A DNA stretch of 5,331 nucleotides from an uncultured Alistipes sp. (GTDB lineage Bacteria; Bacteroidota; Bacteroidia; Bacteroidales; Rikenellaceae), in NCBI GenBank assembly GCA_900770585.1, contig CAAGKW010000254.1:1-5331 (forward strand). Reading direction: 5' to 3'. The position numbers were made by a program, and so were the translations under genes. Each line of letters begins with the position of its first letter. The stretch's first letter is position 1. Positions 1-5,331 of this stretch are shown here, piece after piece. The notes below the pieces were generated by a model. The model did not search any database. It was not told the origin of the DNA and worked only from the letters and a program-made list of their open reading frames with translations.

Positions 1-3000
1 CAGCCGGCACCCTCCTTGTAGCCCTCAACCCACCAACCGTCGAGAACCGAGAACTGCATTACACCGTTCATTACGCACTTCTCACCGCTGGTACCCGATG
101 CCTCCAACGGACGGGTCGGAGTATTCAGCCATACGTCAACGCCCTGAACCATCTTGCGAGCCAACTCCATATCGTAGTTCTGCAAGAAGAGGATCTTACC
201 TACGAACTGCGGCATTGCCGATACCTCAACGATGCGCTTGATCAGATCCTGACCGGGCTTATCGTTCGGGTGAGCCTTACCTGCAAATACGAACTGTACG
301 GGGCGCTCCTTGTTGTTCACGATAGCGGCCAGACGGTCCAAGTTGGTGAACAGCAGGTAAGCACGCTTATAGGTTGCAAAGCGGCGTGCGAAACCGATAG
401 TCAGCACATCGGGTTTCAGACCCTCGACGATGCGAACCATCTGACGGGGCGAATCCAGACGTACCTGCTTAGGATCGCTCACGCGCTTGCGGATATGGTC
501 GATCAAACGACGCTTCAAGAACATACGCTCCTCCCACAGCTCCTTGTCATCGATCTGATGAACCTTCTGCCAAGCGGGGATATCGTACGAGTGACCCGAG
601 AAACCATCGTTGAAGTAGCGCGAGTAGAGACGGCGCAGGTTCGATGCGGTCCAGGTCGGGAAGTGAACACCATTGGTTACGTAGCCAATGTGCAACTCAT
701 CCTTGAAGTAGCCCGGCCACATATTGCCCAGAATATCCTTGCTCACCTCGCCGTGCAACCACGATACACCGTTCACCTCCTGCGAGAGGTTGCAAGCCAG
801 AACGCTCATCGAGAACTTCTCGTTGGGGTCGTTCGGGTTGGTCTTACCAAGGTTGATGAACTGATCCCAAGTGATACCCAGAACATCGGGATAGTGCGAC
901 ATATACTGACGAATCATCGATTCGGGGAATGCGTCGTGACCTGCAGGTACGGGGGTGTGGGTCGTGAACAACGACGACGAACGTACAACCTCCATAGCCT
1001 CGCTGAACGAGAGCTTACGACGGCTTACCATATTGCGGATACGCTCGATGCCGATGAATGCAGCGTGACCCTCGTTGCAGTGGTAAACCTCCTGCTTGAT
1101 GCCCATCTGGCGCAAAGCACGGATACCACCGATACCGAGCAGGATCTCCTGCTTCAAGCGGTTCTCCCAATCGCCACCATAGAGGTAGTGGGTGATCGAA
1201 CGGTCCTCATCAAGGTTCAGCTCGTGGTCGGTGTCGAGCAGGTAGAGATCGGTACGACCTACCTCGCACTTCCAAACACGTGCGGTCAGCGTACGACCCG
1301 GCAGAGCGATCTGAACGCTTACCCAGTTACCCTCCTCGTCACGAACTGCCGAGATAGGCAACTTGTAGAAGTTCTGAGCCTCGTAGGTAGCCTCCTGAGC
1401 ACCCTGTGCCGACAGACGCTGGGTGAAGTAACCGTAACGGTACAACAGACCTACGGCAACCATCGGAACGTTCTTGTCGCTGGCCTCCTTCAAGTAATCA
1501 CCAGCCAAGATACCCAGACCACCCGAGTAGATCTTGAGCGACGAGTGCAGACCGTACTCCATCGAGAAGTAAGCAACCTTAGCCGACTTAGGATCGGGTT
1601 TCTCGTTCATATACTCCTGGAACTGAGCATATACAGCGTCCATCTTAGCCAAGAACGCCTCGTCCTGCTCCAACTCCTTGTAGCGAGCGTAGCTAACCTT
1701 GTCGAGCAACGAGATAGGGTTCTTGTCGCACTCAACCCACAGCTGGTAGTCGATCTGCTCGAACAGCTCGCGAGCACCCAGAGTCCACGACCACCACAAG
1801 TTGTGCGACAGGATCTCCAATGCGCGCAGACGCTCGGGCAGGGTCTTCTCGATCATCAGACGAGTCCAAGTGGGCTTCTGGCTAACCAGCTGCTGACGAA
1901 CAAAGTTGATCTGCTCGTTGTAAGCACCACCACCGTCGAACATTGCCTTGTTGGTACGTGCTACCGAGTTCTCGATTGCCAATGCATAAGCATCGTTATA
2001 GTACTTAATGAAGTTCTCCCAGAGAGCCATCTTAGCTACTGCTGCTGCGCCCTTGCGCTCAGCATTTACGGTGCGGGTGTCAGCGCCGGCCATACGTACG
2101 ATAGCTGCTGCGATCTCATCGATCACCTGCTGATCGTTCGAGTCGGTGCGCTCGATTACGTTCACGCCCTTAACCTTGCCTTCGAGGCCCTTGACCCACA
2201 TACCGAAACCTGCCAACGAGGTGGTGATGGTCGGAACCGAGAATGCAACGCTTTCGAGCGGAGTGTAACCCCACGGCTCGTAGTACGACGCAAATACCGT
2301 AGCGTCCATACCTACCAGCAACTCGTAGTAGTGCTTATTGAAGATGCCGTCGTTACCGTTCAGGTAGCTCGGCACGAAGATAACCTTAACCTTGGGGTTC
2401 TCCGACAGAAGTACGCTGCCATTCATTGCGCGTACAACGGGATCCCAATTCTGGTCAGCCAGATAGTGGGTCGAGTACTTGAATACGCCACCGTCGATTG
2501 CCTTCGACTTGTCAGCCAGGTGAGCCTGCAAATCCTTGCGGGGACCGTTGTTGCCAGCGGGAACGGTGATGTAAGCCAACACGTCGCGCTTCAACTCGTC
2601 AGCCTCGGCAACCTTCTTCAACGACTCAACAAAGAGGTCGATACCCTTGTTCTTGAACTCGTAGCGGCCGCTCGTACCTACGATCAGGGGCTCCTTCTCG
2701 AACTTGGTACCAAGGCAAGCCTCAGCCACCTCGATCATCTGCTTGCGAGCCTCCTTACGCTTAGCGTCGAACTCCTTGTCCTTCCATACGAAATCGTCCT
2801 CGAAACCGTTGGGCGTAACCATATCAACCTCACGACCAAGCAGATACTTGCACTCGCGAGCGGTGATGTCGCTCACGGTGAGGAATGCGTCGTGGTACGA
2901 TGCAGCGATCTTCTCCAACGAGTGCTTAGCCACTACGTTGAACTGGCGAGCCTTGTCGTCAGCGTTGAAACGCTCCAAATCGCCATAGAGGGGGAAGCCG

Positions 3001-3593
3001 TTACCGGCCAGGCAGCGACCCATTACGGTTGCGTGGGTAGTGAAGCACGATGCCACGTAGGGCGAGTGCTTGCGCAGATACAGACCACCGCTCGAAGTCA
3101 TCCACTCGTGGAAGTGAGCAACCAGCTTATCGGTCGAGGTGCAGAAGTTATCTACGTAGCTCTCAATCACTTTACCGGCAGCGTAGCCAAACAGCACGGG
3201 CTCGATGTAGTCCCACTGACCGCTGATCGAGTCAACGCGGTAGGTCTCCCACAACGACTTCAAAATTTCGTCCTTCTGGGGCAGCATCGACTGGAAATCA
3301 ACCAGAACAGCGATGGGCGAACCCTTCACCTTCCAGCGGCCGATACGCACACGGATACCATCATTATAGAGAGTCTGGCGCCACATCTTCAACAGATTGA
3401 GGTCCTCCTCAAATTCGGGATTTACGCTTTCGCGGAATACATCAGGGCCCAACAGAATGTACTTGTCGCCGAGTTTCTCGGTCATAGTCAGGGCTTTGGT
3501 TGCAATCACAGTGTGGATACCGCCCACCTTGTTGCACACCTCCCAACTCACTTCAAACAAGTAATCAGGAGCCAAAATTTCGTTATTATTCAT
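1..3593 (-). CDS. glgP: Bimodular glycogen synthase (GT3) / alpha-glucan phosphorylase (GT35), 3' end cut by window
   Basis: Reading from ATG 3593 leftwards gives 1197 complete codons without a stop. Residues 1-565 resemble eukaryotic-type GT3 glycogen synthase: KVGGI at 22-26, HFHEW at 160-164, FTTHAT around H187, GRYEFKNKG from R310 with K316 (spaced like the UDP-glucose-binding Arg/Lys pair of yeast Gsy2), and YEPWGYTPLE carrying the E-x7-E pair E439/E447. From about 585 a DUF3417-like segment (LPERL, NLWWSW) opens a GT35 phosphorylase: YSGGLG 689-694, HCNEGH 838-843, THTP 878-881, RRFATYK 1070-1076, and EASGTSGEK with the presumed pyridoxal-phosphate lysine K1172. The protein is cytoplasmic, with no signal peptide. 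One half should add glucose from a nucleotide sugar to glycogen; the other should release glucose 1-phosphate. Relatives run to about 1400 residues, so roughly 200 are missing. Codon use is strongly biased, suggesting high expression. The symbol refers to the phosphorylase half; whether both halves are active is inferred from motifs. Confidence 0.93.
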   Translation of the reverse strand, partial: MNNNEILAPDYLFEVSWEVCNKVGGIHTVIATKALTMTEKLGDKYILLGPDVFRESVNPEFEEDLNLLKMWRQTLYNDGIRVRIGRWKVKGSPIAVLVDFQSMLPQKDEILKSLWETYRVDSISGQWDYIEPVLFGYAAGKVIESYVDNFCTSTDKLVAHFHEWMTSSGGLYLRKHSPYVASCFTTHATVMGRCLAGNGFPLYGDLERFNADDKARQFNVVAKHSLEKIAASYHDAFLTVSDITARECKYLLGREVDMVTPNGFEDDFVWKDKEFDAKRKEARKQMIEVAEACLGTKFEKEPLIVGTSGRYEFKNKGIDLFVESLKKVAEADELKRDVLAYITVPAGNNGPRKDLQAHLADKSKAIDGGVFKYSTHYLADQNWDPVVRAMNGSVLLSENPKVKVIFVPSYLNGNDGIFNKHYYELLVGMDATVFASYYEPWGYTPLESVAFSVPTITTSLAGFGMWVKGLEGKVKGVNVIERTDSNDQQVIDEIAAAIVRMAGADTRTVNAERKGAAAVAKMALWENFIKYYNDAYALAIENSVARTNKAMFDGGGAYNEQINFVRQQLVSQKPTWTRLMIEKTLPERLRALEILSHNLWWSWTLGARELFEQIDYQLWVECDKNPISLLDKVSYARYKELEQDEAFLAKMDAVYAQFQEYMNEKPDPKSAKVAYFSMEYGLHSSLKIYSGGLGILAGDYLKEASDKNVPMVAVGLLYRYGYFTQRLSAQGAQEATYEAQNFYKLPISAVRDEEGNWVSVQIALPGRTLTARVWKCEVGRTDLYLLDTDHELNLDEDRSITHYLYGGDWENRLKQEILLGIGGIRALRQMGIKQEVYHCNEGHAAFIGIERIRNMVSRRKLSFSEAMEVVRSSSLFTTHTPVPAGHDAFPESMIRQYMSHYPDVLGITWDQFINLGKTNPNDPNEKFSMSVLACNLSQEVNGVSWLHGEVSKDILGNMWPGYFKDELHIGYVTNGVHFPTWTASNLRRLYSRYFNDGFSGHSYDIPAWQKVHQIDDKELWEERMFLKRRLIDHIRKRVSDPKQVRLDSPRQMVRIVEGLKPDVLTIGFARRFATYKRAYLLFTNLDRLAAIVNNKERPVQFVFAGKAHPNDKPGQDLIKRIVEVSAMPQFVGKILFLQNYDMELARKMVQGVDVWLNTPTRPLEASGTSGEKCVMNGVMQFSVLDGWWVEGYKEGAG

Positions 3594-3638
3594 ACGTTTT
3601 TTTATGTTGTTAATCTTCAATAAGCATTTTTTGCCGCG

Positions 3639-3670
3639 CAAAAGTAATACTTTTAATCGTGGTTTCCAAA
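3639..3670 (-). promoter_or_regulatory. Bacteroidetes-type promoter of the glycogen synthase/phosphorylase gene
   Basis: On the minus strand a -33 TTTG (3667-3670) is followed after exactly 20 bp by TACTTTTG (3639-3646). This fits the TAnnTTTG -7 consensus of the Bacteroidetes primary sigma factor. Transcription should begin near 3635, giving a leader of about 40 nt. The leader is A-rich just before the ATG and has no Shine-Dalgarno sequence, as is usual in this phylum. The element lies between hemW and the glycogen gene, so the latter can be transcribed independently of hemW. No transcription data are available to confirm it. Confidence 0.7.
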
Positions 3671-3723
3671 TAGTAAAAAAATTTAATAATCATTTTTCTT
3701 GCCAAACAATCAAACCGTTAGGT

Positions 3724-4857
3724 TCAATTTTGGTCATCAATGAAGAGTTCGGCTATCACAGAATCGCTCACCAACCACCTCTCGGGGCACATTGCGACGC
3801 GATTCCCATCGCTCACAAGCACTCCCGACGCCACGAATCGTGCAGTTTCGTTCACAAAATATTCTTTGCGGGCGCGACCAATTTTTTTCTCCAACTCCGC
3901 CAGATCGACCCCCTCGCGGCAGCGCAACGAGGTCATTATCGTCTCGTTATAGCGATCTGTGGCGGTCAGGTGCTCATTTTCGTAGCACTCACCCCGATCG
4001 ACACACGCCAGATAGTCCGCCACCGACGAGCGCGCCCACACGCGACTCTCGCCATCGAACGAGTGTGCCGCAGGGCCTATTCCCAGATAGGGTTGCGACT
4101 GCCAATACGACGAGTTGTGGCGCGAGCGACGACCCTCGCGGGCGAAATTCGAGATCTCATAATGGTCGTAACCTGCCTCAGCGAGAGTCGTATGTACCTG
4201 ATTATATTGACGTTCGCTCTCCTCCTCGGGCACGGGAGCGAGTTCGCCACGCTCGGCCATACGTCCAAAGCGAGTGTTCGGTTCGATCGTCAGATGGTAG
4301 GCCGACACGTGCTCCACCCCGAGTGCAACAGCCTGCGCAAGCGAGCGCGTGAGTGCATCTTTCGGACCAAACGGCAGACCATAGATCAGGTCGATCGTGA
4401 TATTATCGAAACCCACCGCGCGAGCCGTTTCGACCGCCCGCACAGCCGCTGCCGCATCGTGGCGTCGGTTCATCGTGCGTAGCACCTCGTCGTCAAACGA
4501 CTGAATACCAATACTCAAACGATTGACACCCACCTCGCGCAGAGCTCTCAAATACTCCTCGCTGAGGTCGTCGGGGTTGGCTTCGAGCGTCACCTCCTCC
4601 AAAGGCGAGCAGTCGAACATCTCTCGACACAGCTCAATCGCCCGTCCGATCCACTCGGCACTCGCCAACGAAGGGGTACCGCCACCAAAATAGATCGTAC
4701 GCACCGCCTCGCCACGCAGAAAATCGCGACGCGCCACCACCTCGCGCTCCATAGCCGCCAGGGTCTGCTCCATCAGTCGCAGATCGGCATTCTTATAGAA
4801 GTCGCAATAGGCGCAAATGCGTCGACAAAACGGGATATGAAAATAGATTCCGGCCAT
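3724..4857 (-). CDS. hemW: Radical SAM heme chaperone HemW (coproporphyrinogen III oxidase-like)
   Basis: The 377-residue protein begins MAGIYFHIPFC and has the HemW form of the radical-SAM cluster motif, CX3CX2CXF, with C11, C15, C18 and F20 counted from ATG 4857. Further family landmarks are YFGGGTPS (GGGTPS at 58-63), EANPDD from 92, RLSIGIQSFDD (SIGIQSF at 115-121), NITIDLIYGLP at 152-162, YHLTIEPNT, GIGPAAHSF and a C-terminal HemN_C-like region (TIMTSLRCREGVDL). HemW binds a [4Fe-4S] cluster, SAM and heme and is thought to deliver heme to target proteins; it is distinct from true HemN (CX3CX2CXC), although often mis-annotated as it. It is cytoplasmic and of normal length. An in-frame GTG at 4884 would add nine residues (MNFCYLCSP), but it lies upstream of the predicted -7 element and homologues begin at MAGIY, so 4857 is preferred. 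The TGA stop is 130 bp before the glycogen gene. Confidence 0.92.
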   Translation of the reverse strand: MAGIYFHIPFCRRICAYCDFYKNADLRLMEQTLAAMEREVVARRDFLRGEAVRTIYFGGGTPSLASAEWIGRAIELCREMFDCSPLEEVTLEANPDDLSEEYLRALREVGVNRLSIGIQSFDDEVLRTMNRRHDAAAAVRAVETARAVGFDNITIDLIYGLPFGPKDALTRSLAQAVALGVEHVSAYHLTIEPNTRFGRMAERGELAPVPEEESERQYNQVHTTLAEAGYDHYEISNFAREGRRSRHNSSYWQSQPYLGIGPAAHSFDGESRVWARSSVADYLACVDRGECYENEHLTATDRYNETIMTSLRCREGVDLAELEKKIGRARKEYFVNETARFVASGVLVSDGNRVAMCPERWLVSDSVIAELFIDDQN

Positions 4858-4864
4858 CGGGGAA

Positions 4865-4899
4865 CAAAGATAGCAAAAATTCACAATTCAAGATTCAAA
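4865..4899 (-). promoter_or_regulatory. hemW promoter, with -7 element abutting the start codon
   Basis: Minus-strand TATCTTTG (4865-4872) matches TAnnTTTG perfectly. The nearest TTTG (4896-4899) is 23 bp upstream, about three longer than usual, so the -33 part is weak. If the -7 element is used, transcription starts near 4861, only some four bases before the ATG at 4857. The hemW message would then be leaderless or nearly so, and the upstream GTG at 4884 would not be transcribed. The position is inferred from consensus alone. Confidence 0.55.
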
Positions 4900-4906
4900 A
4901 TTCAAA
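4879..4906. repeat. Four tandem 7-bp repeats (ATTCAAA type)
   Basis: ATTCA recurs at 4879, 4886, 4893 and 4900, an exact 7-bp period. The four units read ATTCACA, ATTCAAG, ATTCAAA and ATTCAAA. On the minus strand these are TTTGAAT-like units lying immediately upstream of the hemW -7 element, and they supply its only candidate -33 TTTG. Whether they are a regulatory site or neutral slippage-prone DNA cannot be told from one sequence. Confidence 0.8.
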
Positions 4907-5001
4907 ATTTCATTTGTTGACAACGAGAGCATATGCGGCAGCACCTTCGCGGGCTGGGGCGCAAGCCAATCATACAACAAAATCTTTGCTTATACATTGA
5001 A

Positions 5002-5020
5002 ATATATACGCACGCGCGCG
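5002..5020. other. Alternating purine/pyrimidine tract
   Basis: Nineteen bases alternate strictly between purine and pyrimidine, moving from ATATATA into CGCACGCGCGCG. After a short GGG interruption at 5020-5022, alternation continues to 5028. Such CG-rich alternation can adopt the Z form under negative supercoiling, which builds up between divergent promoters as found here. This is a sequence property only; no function is shown. Confidence 0.5.
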
Positions 5021-5122
5021 GGCACGCGAGAATATCCCCCGAAATCGCACCTCACTCGCGCCAAAACACCCCACCAAACCGACCCCAAATTGGCCTCAAA
5101 TGCTTGTCTGCCGAATATTCTT

Positions 5123-5141
5123 AAAATTCTTGAACAATTTT
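5123..5141. repeat. AT-rich inverted repeat upstream of the rightward promoter
   Basis: AAAATT (5123-5128) and AATTTT (5136-5141) are perfect inverted copies around a 7-base centre, CTTGAAC. The site is roughly 45-65 bp upstream of the predicted start of the pckA-like transcript, a position compatible with an activator operator. AT-rich DNA makes such repeats by chance fairly often, so the operator reading is tentative. Confidence 0.3.
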
Positions 5142-5175
5142 ATTGTTATTTTTTTCACACTTTGAATAATTTTAC

Positions 5176-5183
5176 TATCTTTG
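5176..5183 (+). promoter_or_regulatory. -7 promoter element for the rightward (pckA-like) gene
   Basis: TATCTTTG matches the TAnnTTTG -7 consensus. No TTTG lies at the usual 19-21 bp; the corresponding place is a T-run around 5150-5155, so the -33 box is poor. This could mean activator dependence. Transcription would start near 5187, leaving about 120 nt of leader before the ATG at 5308. The 17 bases at 5171-5187 match the hemW promoter core in 15 positions. Confidence 0.55.
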
Positions 5184-5216
5184 TGCCGTGAAAAAAGGGC
5201 TTTTTCCGAACGGTGC
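5183..5216 (+). other. Hairpin at the 5' end of the pckA-like leader
   Basis: An inner stem GAAAAA (5190-5195) / TTTTTC (5201-5206) with a 5-nt loop AGGGC is extended by GTGCCGT (5183-5189) / ACGGTGC (5210-5216), which pairs fully with two G-U wobbles and a 3-nt bulge. If transcription starts near 5187, only three of the outer pairs are in the RNA. The right arm could instead pair with GCAC at 5220-5223 or GCACC at 5234-5238. No known riboswitch class was recognised. Confidence 0.4.
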
Positions 5217-5307
5217 TTTGCACGAGTTTTGCCGCACCAGATCGCAAGCCGTTTTCACCCCGAAATTTTGATGAGGTTTTAACAAAATAATACACTAATT
5301 AACAACT

Positions 5308-5331
5308 ATGGCTAAAATTGATTTGAGCAAG
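5308..5331 (+). CDS. pckA: Start of a rightward gene, probably ATP-dependent phosphoenolpyruvate carboxykinase (first 8 codons only)
   Basis: ATG GCT AAA ATT opens eight codons, MAKIDLSK, before the window ends. From memory, Bacteroidales ATP-type phosphoenolpyruvate carboxykinases start MANLDLSKYGI or very similarly, so this is my best guess; eight residues cannot prove it. That enzyme interconverts oxaloacetate plus ATP with phosphoenolpyruvate, CO2 and ADP in the cytoplasm. In fermenting Bacteroidetes it also runs in the CO2-fixing direction towards succinate. Support for a real start comes from the upstream -7 element, a leader of about 120 nt and an A/T-rich, Shine-Dalgarno-free approach to the ATG as in the glycogen gene. 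Any other protein beginning with these residues remains possible. Confidence 0.5.

Larger units (their letters stand above)
4858..5307. other. 450-bp divergent intergenic region between hemW and the pckA-like gene
   Basis: No convincing gene is present. Two open frames of about 63 codons (starting near 4933 and 4997) cross it, but they have no recognisable family, are overlapping alternatives and show low-complexity composition. From the hemW side the region holds the hemW promoter, the heptamer repeats, a GC-rich stretch with a 19-nt alternating purine/pyrimidine run (5002-5020), an AT-rich section with a 6-bp inverted repeat (5123-5141), the rightward promoter near 5176-5183 and a structured leader. 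The part from about 4911 to 5000 shows nothing I can name. Confidence 0.75.

Noticed and set aside
2704..2988. Short plus-strand frame of 94 codons opposite the glycogen gene.
   Set aside because: It is antisense to well-conserved GT3 sequence and has no promoter or start context.
270..3623. Open frame of 1117 codons on the plus strand, from a GTG.
   Set aside because: It lies codon-aligned and antisense to the glycogen gene, whose sense translation has clear GT3 and GT35 motifs. The antisense protein shows no recognisable domain, and its lack of stops follows from the sense gene using no TTA, CTA or TCA.
3712..3723. AACC-GTTA-GGTT inverted repeat just after the hemW stop, considered as a terminator.
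   Set aside because: The stem is only 4 bp and AT/GC-mixed, and the sequence after it has no immediate U-run, so it is too weak to call.
3740..4352. Further short frames on either strand overlapping hemW (3740-3952, 3792-4352, 4077-4268).
   Set aside because: All lie inside the strongly supported hemW reading frame; the translations are arginine/serine/proline-rich shadows without motifs.
3604..4482. Open frame of 292 codons on the plus strand.
   Set aside because: It is codon-aligned antisense to hemW and ends exactly at the complement of hemW's CTA codon. Its sequence has no family features.
4857..4884. N-terminal extension of hemW to a GTG at 4884.
   Set aside because: The extra nine residues are encoded in the heptamer repeat and the -7 element; the family normally begins at the MAGIY-like segment.
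4917..4922. TTGACA, resembling an E. coli sigma-70 -35 box.
   Set aside because: No TATAAT-like partner lies at 16-18 bp, and Bacteroidetes housekeeping promoters use a different consensus.
4933..5191. Two overlapping 63-64 codon frames in the intergenic region.
   Set aside because: No recognisable product and no -7 element at a useful distance; one runs into the predicted rightward promoter. Their length is unremarkable for open GC-rich intergenic DNA.

Overview
The window looks like a chromosomal segment from a gut-type Bacteroidales bacterium. Three things point there: TAnnTTTG promoter elements, A-rich starts without Shine-Dalgarno sequences, and a GT3-GT35 glycogen fusion protein of a kind known in Bacteroidetes. 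The fairly GC-rich codons (TCG for serine, CTG/TTG for leucine, AAG, GAG) would suit Alistipes or a relative, but that genus guess is weak. No mobile element, CRISPR array, rRNA or tRNA was seen.

Layout. (1) 1-3593, minus strand: a very large gene, open to the left edge, for a bimodular glycogen enzyme. It has an N-terminal eukaryote-like glycogen synthase module (GT3) and a C-terminal alpha-glucan phosphorylase module (GT35). The start, 1197 complete codons and the pyridoxal-phosphate lysine are inside; the last part of the phosphorylase is cut off. (2) 3594-3723: a short gap with a well-formed Bacteroidetes promoter (TTTG, 20 bp, TACTTTTG) for the glycogen gene. (3) 3724-4857, minus strand: hemW, a radical-SAM heme chaperone (often annotated as coproporphyrinogen III oxidase-like), 377 aa from the preferred start. 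(4) 4858-5307: a 450-bp divergent intergenic region. It holds the hemW promoter right at the start codon, four 7-bp tandem repeats, an alternating purine/pyrimidine tract, an AT-rich inverted repeat, and the promoter and roughly 120-nt structured leader of the next gene. (5) 5308-5331, plus strand: only the first eight codons of a gene, whose N-terminus resembles Bacteroidales ATP-dependent phosphoenolpyruvate carboxykinase (pckA).

The glycogen enzyme stores and mobilises glucose units, and the likely pckA gene would connect the TCA cycle with gluconeogenesis, so both flanks concern carbon storage and flux. hemW lies between them without an evident functional link. The two minus-strand genes each have their own promoter and need not form an operon.

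The most conspicuous structural oddity is that the strand opposite the glycogen gene is stop-free for its whole visible length. This follows from the sense gene using no TTA, CTA or TCA codon, and I do not regard it as a gene. I did not find a convincing undescribed system. The best leads are the heptamer repeats across the hemW promoter, the near-leaderless hemW message and the pckA leader fold.
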